Assembly (NCBI RefSeq): GCF_024330105.1
Contig: NZ_JANDHW010000001.1
Location: 186,001-250,000, forward strand
Length of the DNA: 64,000 nt
Reading direction: 5' to 3'
Origin: Coprobacter tertius
Lineage (GTDB): Bacteria; Bacteroidota; Bacteroidia; Bacteroidales; Coprobacteraceae
Shown: piece after piece, positions 8,719 to 17,578 of the stretch
Numbering within the stretch: the first letter of the stretch is position 1
How the letters are laid out: each line of letters opens with the position of its first letter
The notes under the pieces: model-generated
What the model was told of the DNA's origin: nothing
What the model saw: the letters and a program-made list of their open reading frames with translations, nothing else
The model's database searches: none
Position numbers and translations under genes: made by a program

Positions 8719-9942
8719 ATGGAAAAATATGATACATATACTCTTGCAAACGGTCTGCGAATCGTCTGTTTGCCTACGGATTCTTCGGTTTCGTATTGTG
8801 GGTTCGCTGTAAATACCGGCACCAGAGACGAGCGTCCCGATGAAGCTGGAATAGCGCATTTTACCGAACATATGATTTTTAAGGGAACGAGGCATCGTAA
8901 ATCCTGGCACATACTCAATCGTATGGAAAATGTAGGAGGTGAATTAAATGCGTACACAGCAAAAGAAGAAACCCTGATTTATTCGGTATTTATGAAAGAA
9001 CATCTCGAAAGAGCTGTCGAATTGTTATCTGATTTGGTTCGTAATTCTATTTTTCCTAAAAATGAAATCGATCGTGAAGTAGAAGTAATTATAGATGAGA
9101 TAAATTCGTATAGGGATAATCCGGCTGAACTGATATATGATGAATTCGAAGATTTGCTTTTTTCCGGACACCCTTTGGGTCATAATATTTTAGGAGATGA
9201 AAAAACTCTATCGGGTTTCAATTCTGAGGTGGGACGTGATTTCCTTCTTAGAAATTATCATCCCGGTAATATGGTATTTTTTTATATGGGTAGTTCTCCT
9301 GAAAAGAAAGTAATTTCGTTTGTCGAAAAATACATGGGTGATGCTGTTGCAATATCGAGTATTCAGGAAAGGACGGCTCCTGGAGAGTATATCCCGTTTT
9401 TGCATACCGAGGGTAAAGAAACTTTTCAGGCTCATGCGCTTATCGGTACGCGAGCTTTCGATATGTTCGATAAGAGACGTACAGCTTTGTACCTTTTGAA
9501 TAATTTATTGGGAGGGCCTGGTATGAATAGTCGGCTCAATGTTTCGTTACGGGAAAAAAGAGGTTATGTATATACGGTAGAATCATCTTTGACTTCTTTT
9601 ACCGATACGGGAGTGTTTACGATTTATTTTGGTACCGATCCGAAAAATATCGACTGTTGTCTGAAGTTGGTATATAAAGAATTAAAGCGATTACGGGACG
9701 TATCGTTGACCACATCGCAATTATCTTTAGCAAAGAAACAATTATGTGGCCAATTAGGGGTAGGTACCGATAATAAAGAGAGCATGGCATTGGGGCTTGG
9801 AAAATCTTTTTTACATTTTAATCGTTACGATACTTTGTCCGAATTTTATCATCGTATCGAAGAGGTCACTTCTCGGGATTTATTGGAGGTAGCTAATGAA
9901 ATTTTCGATGAAAAGAGACTTTCTACTCTTATTTACCATTAA
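8719..9942 (+). CDS. M16 family zinc peptidase (processing-peptidase type)
   Basis: A 407-residue cytoplasmic-type M16B peptidase with no signal peptide. The inverted zinc motif HFTEH is at residues 47-51, and the distal ligand Glu falls in EIDREVEVIIDEI, so the active site is intact. The C-terminal half carries the usual GPGMNSRLNVSLREKRGY region. An in-frame TTG at 8698 would add seven residues, but the ATG at 8719 follows a TAnnTTTG box and starts at the expected conserved TLANGLRIV region. It is convergent with the HAD gene with only three bases between them. Substrates of single-chain bacterial M16B proteins are mostly unknown. Confidence 0.92.
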   Translation: MEKYDTYTLANGLRIVCLPTDSSVSYCGFAVNTGTRDERPDEAGIAHFTEHMIFKGTRHRKSWHILNRMENVGGELNAYTAKEETLIYSVFMKEHLERAVELLSDLVRNSIFPKNEIDREVEVIIDEINSYRDNPAELIYDEFEDLLFSGHPLGHNILGDEKTLSGFNSEVGRDFLLRNYHPGNMVFFYMGSSPEKKVISFVEKYMGDAVAISSIQERTAPGEYIPFLHTEGKETFQAHALIGTRAFDMFDKRRTALYLLNNLLGGPGMNSRLNVSLREKRGYVYTVESSLTSFTDTGVFTIYFGTDPKNIDCCLKLVYKELKRLRDVSLTTSQLSLAKKQLCGQLGVGTDNKESMALGLGKSFLHFNRYDTLSEFYHRIEEVTSRDLLEVANEIFDEKRLSTLIYH

Positions 9943-9945
9943 TCA

Positions 9946-10635
9946 TCAAATAACTTTTATCAGCTCTTTAATAGAATCTAATTCGAAAAATCGGTTTGAT
10001 TTGGCCGGCTTCTCGGCAATTTCATGTGCCCATGTTTCCTGGCAAGGGATATAAATACCGTATCCACCGAGTTCGAGTACCGGTAAAATATCCGATCGTA
10101 AAGAATTCCCAACCATAGCGGTCGTCTTAATTTCGATACCGGTACGGTTAGCTAAAGATTTATAGTTATCTATTTTTTTATCGGGCATTATTTCGATGTG
10201 AGAGAAATAGTGTTGTAATCCCGAAGCTTCGATTTTTCTATTCTGATCTGTTGGGTCACCCTTTGTTGCCAACAGTAAATCATAACGGCCATGCAAAAAC
10301 TCAAGAGTCTCCTTTACTCCGTCATATACTTTTACCGGATGTTTGAGTTGCCGGTTACCGATCTCTATGATTTCCCGTGTCATAGTTGCGGTAAGTCCCT
10401 CTCCACATAATTGAAGGGCTGTACGTATCATACACAGAACAAATCCCTTTATTCCATAACCATATATATTTAATGTGCTCATTTCCGATTCCAGTAATGT
10501 TTCGATGACTTTATGAGGAGGTGCGAAATCACCTAATAATTTACAGAATTTTTTTTCCGATTCACGAAAAAAGATTTCATTTTCCCATAAAGTATCGTCT
10601 GCATCGAAAATAATTGTTTTTAATTTTGTTCCCAT
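9946..10635 (-). CDS. HAD superfamily hydrolase (haloacid dehalogenase/YjjG-like phosphatase)
   Basis: A 229-residue HAD phosphatase. Motif I is IIFDADDTLWEN (nucleophile and acid Asp), motif III is the Lys in LATKGD, and motif IV is VGNSLRSDI. A helical cap of about 100 residues sits between motifs I and III. The closest general type is the haloacid-dehalogenase-like/nucleotidase subfamily, but the substrate cannot be assigned. It is divergent from mnmA, and the two -7 boxes lie only 12 bp apart. Confidence 0.85.
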   Translation of the reverse strand: MGTKLKTIIFDADDTLWENEIFFRESEKKFCKLLGDFAPPHKVIETLLESEMSTLNIYGYGIKGFVLCMIRTALQLCGEGLTATMTREIIEIGNRQLKHPVKVYDGVKETLEFLHGRYDLLLATKGDPTDQNRKIEASGLQHYFSHIEIMPDKKIDNYKSLANRTGIEIKTTAMVGNSLRSDILPVLELGGYGIYIPCQETWAHEIAEKPAKSNRFFELDSIKELIKVI

Positions 10636-10655
10636 TTTCTTTTTTGTAATTATCG

Positions 10656-10663
10656 CAAAGGTA
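10656..10663 (-). promoter_or_regulatory. -7 box for the HAD hydrolase gene
   Basis: TACCTTTG on the minus strand, 20 bp upstream of the start at 10635. It lies back to back with the plus-strand box of mnmA. Confidence 0.45.
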
Positions 10664-10674
10664 GAAAGTTTTTG

Positions 10675-10682
10675 TAAATTTG
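10675..10682 (+). promoter_or_regulatory. -7 box for mnmA
   Basis: TAAATTTG, 24 bp upstream of the ATG at 10707. A polymerase on the HAD-gene promoter would cover this box, so the two promoters probably exclude each other. Confidence 0.45.
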
Positions 10683-10706
10683 TTTTTGTTAGAAACTGAT
10701 TTTTTC

Positions 10707-11759
10707 ATGGATAAAAAACGGGTCTTGTTAGGAATGAGCGGGGGTACCGATAGTGCAGGAGCAGCCGTTCTTCTTCAGAAACAGGGATTCGAGGTAATAG
10801 GGGTGACATTCCGGTTTTTCGATGCCGATGGTGATACGTCTTATCTCGATGACGCCGTCGAAACAGCCCGTAAACTTAACATTCGACATTTTGTATATGA
10901 TGTGCGCGAAGGATTCAAGCATCATATCGTTTTATACTTCATTCGCGAATATATGTCGGCACGAACTCCGGTTCCATGTATTCGTTGTAATAATACGTTT
11001 AAATGGCCTTTACTCGTTAAAATTGCCGATGAATTGGATATATTTTATATTGCGACCGGTCATTATGTGCAGAGTGTCGAGATAGAAGGGAAAATATATA
11101 TTCATACCGGAACCGATAAAGATAAGGATCAATCCTTTTTTTTGTGGGGATTGGGAAATGAGATTCTCCGGCGTGCGATTTTCCCATTGGGGAATATGTA
11201 TAAAGCTGAGGTACGAGAATTAGTCCGTACTGCTGGTCTCGAGCGTATTTCTATTCGGAAAGATAGTTTGGGAATTTGTTTTTGTAAAGGTAATTATCGT
11301 CTTTTTCTAAAAGAAAATGTACAATCCGGAAAGATTCTCCCTGGTTTTTTTGAAGATGAACAGGGTAAAATATTAGGGAAACACAAAGGGTATCCTTTTT
11401 ATACGGTCGGACAACGTAGGGGATTGGGGTTGAATCTTAATCGCCCTATGTATGTAAAAGAATTAGATCAGGCTAATAATCGCGTAATTTTAGCTCCTTT
11501 ACAAAATATGTATAAGACTCGTATTTATTTGAAAAACGTACATTATATCTCACAATCAGATTTTCTTGATAATAGTCCGGTTGTGTGCAAAATACGTTAT
11601 CGTAAACAGCAAAGTTCTTGTATTGTAAATCTTCTCGATGGGCAATGCGCTATTGTAGAATTGCTGGATCCCGAACACTCGGTAGCACCCGGTCAGGCAG
11701 CTGCATTTTATAGGGGTGAAGTATTGTTGGGGGGCGGTATTATCAATTATTCAGAATAA
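10707..11759 (+). CDS. mnmA: tRNA-specific 2-thiouridylase MnmA
   Basis: MnmA puts the 2-thio group on U34 of Lys, Glu and Gln tRNAs, using ATP and a persulfide relay. The 350-residue protein has the PP-loop MSGGTDSAGAA (usually SGGVDSS), the first catalytic Cys in PVPCIRCN, and the second in LGICFCKGN. The C-terminal tRNA-binding domain contains HKGYPFYTVGQRRGLGL. The second Cys loop reads GICFC rather than the common GICFIG, giving an extra Cys; this seems to mark a Bacteroidales subgroup, but I could not check. The ATG at 10707 is preferred over 10680 because it starts the conserved PP-loop strand. An SGNH hydrolase gene follows 27 bp downstream. Confidence 0.92.
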   Translation: MDKKRVLLGMSGGTDSAGAAVLLQKQGFEVIGVTFRFFDADGDTSYLDDAVETARKLNIRHFVYDVREGFKHHIVLYFIREYMSARTPVPCIRCNNTFKWPLLVKIADELDIFYIATGHYVQSVEIEGKIYIHTGTDKDKDQSFFLWGLGNEILRRAIFPLGNMYKAEVRELVRTAGLERISIRKDSLGICFCKGNYRLFLKENVQSGKILPGFFEDEQGKILGKHKGYPFYTVGQRRGLGLNLNRPMYVKELDQANNRVILAPLQNMYKTRIYLKNVHYISQSDFLDNSPVVCKIRYRKQQSSCIVNLLDGQCAIVELLDPEHSVAPGQAAAFYRGEVLLGGGIINYSE

Positions 11760-11786
11760 AATTACTATTTGTATAAACGCTTATAT

Positions 11787-12545
11787 ATGAAACACATTTT
11801 TCTTACACTTATTGCATGGTTAGTCGTTATGGGGATTGAGGCAGCTCACCCGATAGAGTTTAATATTGTATTTATCGGTAATAGTATCACTCAAGGAGTT
11901 CAGATTGAAAATCCCGATAAACAGGCGCCTCCTCCTCAAGCAACCAGATTGTTGAATGAACGTGGTTTTATCGTAAAGTCGGTAAATTGTGGTGTAAGTG
12001 GGGCGACAACGTATAATTTTCTTCCGGGTCAGGGGCATTTATTCTCTCCTGTGATTCAGGCAGCCGATCATTTTTATGCTACAGGAAAACCGCTTGTGTT
12101 TTCGGTTATGCTGGGGACTAATGACAGTGCCGTTGCAGGTACGACGGGAGCGCCGGTTTCACCCGATCAGTACTATAAAAACATGGAAGTTATTATCGAT
12201 AGTTTATTATCTCGGTATTCTAATTCCACGATTATCATACACCGTCCTATATGGTATAGTCCCAATACGCATAACGGTTCTATCTATTTGTCCGAAGGAT
12301 TGGCGCGTTTGAAAACGTATACTCCGAAGTTGAAAGCTCTTGAAGCGGCACATCCGGGACGAGTGTTTGTCGGCGATAAGAAAGCATATTCCTATTTTAA
12401 AAAGAATCATTTAAAATACCTGATTCCGGAAAACGGTAATTCGGGTGTTTTTTATTTGCATCCCAATGCGGAAGGTGCGGAAAAATTAGGTGATTTTTGG
12501 GCAAAAGCTATTGCAAAACGTATGAATGAGGAATTAAAAAAATAA
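11787..12545 (+). CDS. Secreted SGNH/GDSL-type esterase
   Basis: A 252-residue exported protein with a signal peptide (MKHIFLTLIAWLVVMGIEA). Block I is FIGNSITQG with the nucleophile Ser, block II is NCGVSGATT, block III is MLGTNDS, and block V is LHPNAEG with the catalytic His. In many relatives an Asp stands three residues before this His; here that position is Phe (VFYLH), so the triad may be a dyad or use another acid. Members of this type often remove acetyl groups from carbohydrates; the actual substrate is unknown. It lies just downstream of mnmA and probably shares its transcript. Confidence 0.87.
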   Translation: MKHIFLTLIAWLVVMGIEAAHPIEFNIVFIGNSITQGVQIENPDKQAPPPQATRLLNERGFIVKSVNCGVSGATTYNFLPGQGHLFSPVIQAADHFYATGKPLVFSVMLGTNDSAVAGTTGAPVSPDQYYKNMEVIIDSLLSRYSNSTIIIHRPIWYSPNTHNGSIYLSEGLARLKTYTPKLKALEAAHPGRVFVGDKKAYSYFKKNHLKYLIPENGNSGVFYLHPNAEGAEKLGDFWAKAIAKRMNEELKK

Positions 12546-12559
12546 AGGATATTAAAAGA

Positions 12560-12613
12560 ATTAAGTAACATTAAAAAGGGTATTTATAAATACCCTTTTT
12601 AATGTTACTTAAT
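12560..12613. terminator. 54-bp perfect palindrome, bidirectional terminator
   Basis: The sequence reads identically on both strands over 54 bp (27-bp arms centred at 12586/12587). Its core is AAAAAGGGTATTTATAAATACCCTTTTT in two halves. A-run/T-run flanks let it end transcription both of the SGNH gene (plus) and of korB (minus), which converge here. The arms extend well past the usual terminator length with no mismatch. Confidence 0.82.
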
Positions 12614-12616
12614 ATT

Positions 12617-13633
12617 TTATTTTACTTCCCAGGTTTCACCTTTCAAGAGTAATTCGCGGAGATTGTTTACTTTTTTCTCTGAGCGTACCGAAGCGATTTG
12701 TGTCTCTACTTCCCGGTCATATACCGGAGATTTGGTAGATCGTATAACGCCAACGGCCATAGGAAGTTCTTTGCCGTTCATCATTGCAAGCCGCTGATGC
12801 AGAAAATTATCTGGAGTAGTTGCGTCATGTATGAGTATATCATCCAGTGTTATCCCATTTTCGCCTATTGTAACGGCTTTCAGGTCGAAGCCGTCGAGGA
12901 TTAACCCCTTGTTATTATTTTGTCCGAAAAGCATTTTTTCACCTTGTTTCAGATGAATAGTACGTTCGGCACGAAATTCTCTGTCAGCAATATAATTATG
13001 AATCTTGTCATTAAAAATAACGCAATTCTGTAATACTTCTACTACGGATGTTCCTTTATGTTTTGCGGCTTCAACCAAAACTTCTTTTGTCGTAGCCAGG
13101 TCTACATCGATAGAGCGGGCGAAAAAATTTCCTCGTGCCCCGAATACGAGTTCTGCCGGGATAAAAGGATCTTCTACTGTGCCGTAAGGAGATGATTTCG
13201 TAATAGCTCCACGGTCGGAAGTGGGAGAATACTGTCCTTTGGTGAGGCCATATATTTTATTGTTTAATAATAAAATATTAAGATCTACATTTCTACGTAC
13301 GGCATGAATAAAATGATTTCCTCCGATAGCCAGTCCGTCACCGTCGCCGCTGATCTGCCATACTGTAAGTTCGGGATTGGCTACTTTTACTCCGGTAGCG
13401 ATAGCCGCAGCACGTCCGTGTATGGTATGAAAGCCGTATGTATTCATATAATAGGGCAAACGGGAAGAACAACCGATACCTGAGATTACCGCAGTCATAT
13501 GCGGCGCGACACCTAATTCGGCCATTGCTTTCTGTAAAGTACTTACAATAGCATGGTCGCCACAGCCGGGGCACCAACGCACATATTGATCACTCTTAAA
13601 ATCTTTAGCTGTGTATGTCATGTTATTGTCCAT
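12617..13633 (-). CDS. korB: 2-oxoglutarate:ferredoxin oxidoreductase subunit beta
   Basis: The beta subunit binds thiamine diphosphate and, in this family, a [4Fe-4S] cluster. With KorA it oxidatively decarboxylates a 2-oxoacid with CoA and reduces ferredoxin. Visible motifs are VRWCPGCGDHAIV and GIGCSSRLP (cluster Cys candidates) and GDGDGLAIGGNHFIHA with LLNNKIYGLTKGQ (ThDP/Mg site). The length of 338 residues is normal. It follows korA by five bases. The 2-oxoglutarate assignment rests on the KorAB two-subunit layout; other 2-oxoacids are possible. Confidence 0.92.
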   Translation of the reverse strand: MDNNMTYTAKDFKSDQYVRWCPGCGDHAIVSTLQKAMAELGVAPHMTAVISGIGCSSRLPYYMNTYGFHTIHGRAAAIATGVKVANPELTVWQISGDGDGLAIGGNHFIHAVRRNVDLNILLLNNKIYGLTKGQYSPTSDRGAITKSSPYGTVEDPFIPAELVFGARGNFFARSIDVDLATTKEVLVEAAKHKGTSVVEVLQNCVIFNDKIHNYIADREFRAERTIHLKQGEKMLFGQNNNKGLILDGFDLKAVTIGENGITLDDILIHDATTPDNFLHQRLAMMNGKELPMAVGVIRSTKSPVYDREVETQIASVRSEKKVNNLRELLLKGETWEVK

Positions 13634-13638
13634 CTGTT

Positions 13639-15489
13639 TTATTCCTCCATAAGTTTAATAAAATGTTCTTTCAGTTCGTTTACCATAAATGGTTGGCCTT
13701 GTACTTTGTTATATTTCGATGCGCTCAGACCTGGAATTTTTGAACTGAGGTAAGTGTGGAATTGTCCGTTATTGAGTTCGCAAACAACTATTTTGCCGAA
13801 ATTTTTCAATATTTCGGCTGTATTGCGAGGTAATGGATTGATATAGTTGAAATGAGCTAATGCTACTTTATATCCTTCGCTATTCAATTCTTCTACGGCC
13901 GAATAAAGATGCCCGTAAGTCCCTCCCCAGCCTATGACCAGAAGGTCGGCATCGTTTTTCCCTGATAATTCGAGTTCGGGAATGCAATTCGCGATATAAT
14001 CTATTTTGTTTTGGCGGGTATCGGTCATCTTCTGGTGATTTTCAGGATTTGTAGAAATCGCACTTGTCGTAAAGTCTTTTTCTAATCCTCCCAGTCGGTG
14101 CATAAATCCTTCTGTTCCGGGTATCGCCCAGTAGCGGACATGTGATTTCGGATCTCGTTTGTAAGGTTTCCAGTTGTCTTCGAGAAGATCTGCTGTTACG
14201 TAATTAGGCCTTATTTCGGGATATTCTTCCATTTCAGGGATGCGCCATGCGGAAGAACCGTTTGCGATGAAGCCGTCGGTCAGCAGTATAACAGGTGTCA
14301 TATGCTCTAAAGCTATTTTACAAGCATTGAACGCCATATCGAAACAGTTTGTCGGGGTCGAGGCTGCAACTACTACTACGGGGCTTTCTCCGTTTCGGCC
14401 ATATAATGCTTGTAGTAAGTCGGTTTGTTCAGTTTTTGTCGGAAGACCTGTCGAGGGACCGCCTCGTTGAACATCTATGATCACAAGCGGTAATTCGGCC
14501 ATGACGGCTAAGCCGATAGCCTCACTTTTTAAGGCTAATCCGGGACCAGATGTCGAGGTTGCAGCTAAGCGTCCTGCAAAACTGGCCCCGATGGCGGTAC
14601 ATACTCCGGCGATCTCGTCTTCGGCTTGTACTACTTTTACGCCCAAATCTTTTCTTTTAGCCAATTCATGCAATATTTCACTGGCCGGTGTTATGGGGTA
14701 ACTTCCGAGAAAAAGCTGTAATCCCGATTTTTCTGAAGCCGCAATCAGCCCGTAAGCTGTAGCTGTATTTCCGTTGATATCGGTATATATACCTTTGCAG
14801 GAGTTTGCTGTTTCTATACGGCATGAAGATATCGAGGCATGTATATTGTTCCCGTAGTTATACCCGTCGGTCAGTACCTTTATATTGGCTTCGAGGATAG
14901 TCGGTTTCTTAGCGAATTTATTCTTCAGCAAATGGGACGCCTGGTCGACCGGACGGTCGAATAACCAGCAGACGAGGCCCAGAGCAAACATATTTTTACA
15001 CCTGAGTATCGCTTTATTGTCAAGTCCCGATCCGGCTAAAGATTCTTTTACCAGAGATGAAATAGCAACAGGAACTTGTTGTATGCTGTTGAGCCCGAGT
15101 TCATTAAACGGATCATTCGTTGTGAAAGCTGCTTTTTCGAGATCGCTTTTCTGAAAAGAATCGGTATCGAATATGACAACGGCATTTGATTTGGCAAATT
15201 TCGCGTTGGTCTTCAGTGCAGCTGGATTCATGGCTACTAAAACATCGGCTTGATCACCTGGGGTATAAACGCCTTTTCCGATATGCACCTGAAAGCCCGA
15301 TACTCCGCCTAAAGTGCCTTGTGGCGCTCTGATTTCAGCGGGATAATCGGGAAATGTGGAAATTTCGTTTCCGATAGCAGCCGAAACATTAGAAAAAAGA
15401 TTTCCGGCAAGTTGCATACCGTCACCGGAGTCACCGGTAAAACGTACTACCACTTTTTCTAAATCCTTAACTTGTGTTTTTTGTGTCAT
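13639..15489 (-). CDS. korA: 2-oxoglutarate:ferredoxin oxidoreductase subunit alpha (gamma-alpha fusion)
   Basis: A 616-residue protein in which the gamma domain (residues about 10-190, RFTGDSGDGMQLAGNLFS) is fused to the alpha/pyrimidine-binding domain (from about 215, LGSYPITPASEILHELA, then DEIAGVCTAIGASFAG and RGGPSTGLPTKTEQ). This is the standard KorA arrangement. With the downstream korB it forms the anaerobic 2-oxoacid oxidoreductase that supplies reduced ferredoxin and acyl-CoA. The frame is open to 15654, but the upstream extension is poorly conserved-looking; MTQKTQVKDLEK at 15489 is the likely start. I see no clean TAnnTTTG box in the 203 bp upstream. Confidence 0.93.
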   Translation of the reverse strand: MTQKTQVKDLEKVVVRFTGDSGDGMQLAGNLFSNVSAAIGNEISTFPDYPAEIRAPQGTLGGVSGFQVHIGKGVYTPGDQADVLVAMNPAALKTNAKFAKSNAVVIFDTDSFQKSDLEKAAFTTNDPFNELGLNSIQQVPVAISSLVKESLAGSGLDNKAILRCKNMFALGLVCWLFDRPVDQASHLLKNKFAKKPTILEANIKVLTDGYNYGNNIHASISSCRIETANSCKGIYTDINGNTATAYGLIAASEKSGLQLFLGSYPITPASEILHELAKRKDLGVKVVQAEDEIAGVCTAIGASFAGRLAATSTSGPGLALKSEAIGLAVMAELPLVIIDVQRGGPSTGLPTKTEQTDLLQALYGRNGESPVVVVAASTPTNCFDMAFNACKIALEHMTPVILLTDGFIANGSSAWRIPEMEEYPEIRPNYVTADLLEDNWKPYKRDPKSHVRYWAIPGTEGFMHRLGGLEKDFTTSAISTNPENHQKMTDTRQNKIDYIANCIPELELSGKNDADLLVIGWGGTYGHLYSAVEELNSEGYKVALAHFNYINPLPRNTAEILKNFGKIVVCELNNGQFHTYLSSKIPGLSASKYNKVQGQPFMVNELKEHFIKLMEE

Positions 15490-15692
15490 ATTAATATTAA
15501 TTAAGCTTGAAGTTACATTATTCCTTATATGTATCATACTTGCGCAAAGCGACATTTTTGATACACGATGAATATAAGATCCGATGTATGAATATTTAGA
15601 ATTTGTTCCATTTGGTAATGGTGCAAAGAAACAAAATTTTACGTATTCTGCCAATTTTATGCGGTAATTTAAGTGGCTTTTTTTAATGAAAA

Positions 15693-16871
15693 TCAGAAAA
15701 TTGCAATAAAGAGGGCTATATCGCAGAATGGGAGGTTAAAGCGCTGTGCAATTTCTCGGTTAACGACTTTGCCGTTGAGTAGATAAATGGCTCTTCGAAA
15801 TCCTGGGTCGGTTTTAATTTTGTTGGCTATTCCGTTTTTATCGGCTATATCGAGTAATATCGGTAAGAATAAATTACTTAAAGCCATTGATGCGGTGCGT
15901 GCCACTGATGATCCGATACTGGAAAGACAATAATGAAGTATCTCGAATTTTTCGAATATTTTATCTTGCGGGCTGTTGGGACAGTTCGAAGTTTCGAAAC
16001 AACCTCCTTTTCCGATGCAAAGATCGATCAATAACGCCCCTTTTTTCATTTTTTTAATTTCTTCCTCGGGCAATATAAATTGCGTATCGCAGGATGTCCC
16101 GATTACTACATCTGCCGCTTCGAGAGCATGCTTTAATACTTTCGGATGAAGTGTGGAAGTAAAAATATGCGTTCCGAGTAGATCTGACGCATTTCTGAGT
16201 CTCGGTACATTATTGTCGAAAAGGCGTACCATGGCTCCTTGTCCTAAAGCCGAAATGGCGGCAGCCCTACCGGCAAGTCCTGCACCCAGAATTACCACCT
16301 CTGCCGGTGCGATGCCTGGAATACCACCCATTAAAATACCTTTTCCTCCCGACGAATTGCTGAGAAGATAAGAAGCGGTCACCATTGCGGCTCTTCCGTC
16401 TATTTCATCGAGAATATCAGCAAAAATACGATGATTTTCTTCATCTGTTATTTCGTCAAAAGCCATAGCAACAATTCGTTTTTGTAATAGAACTTGTATG
16501 GCTTCCCCGTTTTGGTATTGTGGTTGAAATAAAGATACGACGGTTGCACCCGGTTTTATAAGATTGGCTTCTTCTACAGTAATGGGAGTGATTTTTAAAA
16601 TAATATCAGCTTGAAAGACCATTGCCTTTTCATCGGTAATTTCTGCTCCTGATTCGGCATATAATAAGTCGGAATAATTAATACTGATTCCTGCTTGTGA
16701 TTCTATGATCACATGTATGCCTGCTTTTGTTAAAATAGCGACTGCCTCAGGGGTAAGAGGAAACCTTTTTTCTTTTTTGTAACCTTCCTTAGGGAGTCCG
16801 ATACATAACGATTCGGCATTTTTACAGATTTCGCATAATTGTTCCTGCGGGCATAATCCTTCTTGTGTCAT
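15693..16871 (-). CDS. Alanine dehydrogenase/PNT-fold NAD-binding protein with altered active site
   Basis: A protein of about 392 residues with the two-domain fold of alanine dehydrogenase and transhydrogenase alpha. It begins with LCIGLPKEGYKKEKRFPLTP and has a Rossmann motif VVILGAGLAGRAAA. Against my recollection of Bacillus Ald, Arg15 is kept (Arg36 here). The catalytic Lys of KVK is Thr95 (KIT), His of FTYLHL is Gln116 (VSLFQP), and Asp of VAIDQGG is Gly287 (CIGKGG). The first two regions look more like PntA, but no PntB partner is nearby. It is usually annotated alanine dehydrogenase; true activity is doubtful. ATGs at 16892 and 16907 are possible earlier starts; the frame opens at 16958. 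Confidence 0.78.
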   Translation of the reverse strand: MTQEGLCPQEQLCEICKNAESLCIGLPKEGYKKEKRFPLTPEAVAILTKAGIHVIIESQAGISINYSDLLYAESGAEITDEKAMVFQADIILKITPITVEEANLIKPGATVVSLFQPQYQNGEAIQVLLQKRIVAMAFDEITDEENHRIFADILDEIDGRAAMVTASYLLSNSSGGKGILMGGIPGIAPAEVVILGAGLAGRAAAISALGQGAMVRLFDNNVPRLRNASDLLGTHIFTSTLHPKVLKHALEAADVVIGTSCDTQFILPEEEIKKMKKGALLIDLCIGKGGCFETSNCPNSPQDKIFEKFEILHYCLSSIGSSVARTASMALSNLFLPILLDIADKNGIANKIKTDPGFRRAIYLLNGKVVNREIAQRFNLPFCDIALFIAIF

Positions 16872-16975
16872 ATGTAAAATACGGTCTTTCATTAAAAAAC
16901 AAGGCATTAAATACGAAGATATAAAATTTAAATGAAAAACCAGCGTGATATACTTCAAAAATATCCGTATTCTTG

Positions 16976-17515
16976 TTATAAATATCCTGTTTTTCTTATC
17001 AGGGTTATCAATGCATTAGTAGCCTGCTCGATATCTTGATAGGAATCGAGGTGGTCGGCGTTGAAAATGAGAGAGGCTTTCTCGTAATGGCAAGACCGGC
17101 GTTCAATATTATCACAAATGTAAGTAAGCAGTTCTTCTTCGGTTTTATCTCGTAGTAAAGGCCGGGAGTTACGGGCAACTTTTAATCTTTGGTGTAGTGT
17201 CAGAGGAGAGGTTTTAAGGTATATGGTAATTCCTTGAGTATTCATATATTCTATGTTGTTGTAAAAGCAGGGAGCCCCTCCTCCCGTTGCGATTATAACA
17301 TTATCGAATTCACCGGCTTCATGCAGCATATTATGCTCGATTTTGCGAAAACCGTCTTCTCCTTTTTCTTCAAAAATAGAGCCTACCGTTTTACGGTACC
17401 GGTTTTCTATGTAATGGTCGAGGTCGATAAACTCATAATTCAGTTTCTCGGCAAGCTGTTTACCGAGTGTCGTTTTGCCGGCACCCATATATCCAATTAA
17501 AAAAATCCTCTTCAT
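16976..17515 (-). CDS. aroK: Shikimate kinase
   Basis: A 179-residue P-loop kinase that phosphorylates shikimate at O3 in aromatic amino acid synthesis. It has Walker A GYMGAGKTTLG, the DLD Asp pair in FIDLDHYIE, the shikimate-binding GGGAP loop (IATGGGAPCF) and the lid Arg in RNSRPLL. Length matches the family. It has its own -7 box and is divergent from the RNase H gene. AroQ of the same pathway lies separately at 31.5 kb. Confidence 0.95.
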   Translation of the reverse strand: MKRIFLIGYMGAGKTTLGKQLAEKLNYEFIDLDHYIENRYRKTVGSIFEEKGEDGFRKIEHNMLHEAGEFDNVIIATGGGAPCFYNNIEYMNTQGITIYLKTSPLTLHQRLKVARNSRPLLRDKTEEELLTYICDNIERRSCHYEKASLIFNADHLDSYQDIEQATNALITLIRKTGYL

Positions 17516-17537
17516 TTTTTTAGAAATAACGATAGTG

Positions 17538-17545
17538 CAAAAATA
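17538..17545 (-). promoter_or_regulatory. -7 box for aroK
   Basis: TATTTTTG on the minus strand, 22 bp upstream of the start at 17515; fits TAnnTTTG. Confidence 0.45.
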
Positions 17546-17578
17546 CGCTATTTTATCTCCCGGCTGAATAAAAAACGC

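Noticed and set aside
11787-12545. SGNH hydrolase as a clear pseudoenzyme because of the missing Asp before His
   Set aside because: Ser, Gly, Asn and His blocks are intact, and some SGNH enzymes use a dyad or another acid, so loss of function cannot be claimed.
15490-15654. N-terminal extension of korA
   Set aside because: KorA proteins begin close to the gamma-domain motif; the extra residues look like untranslated leader.
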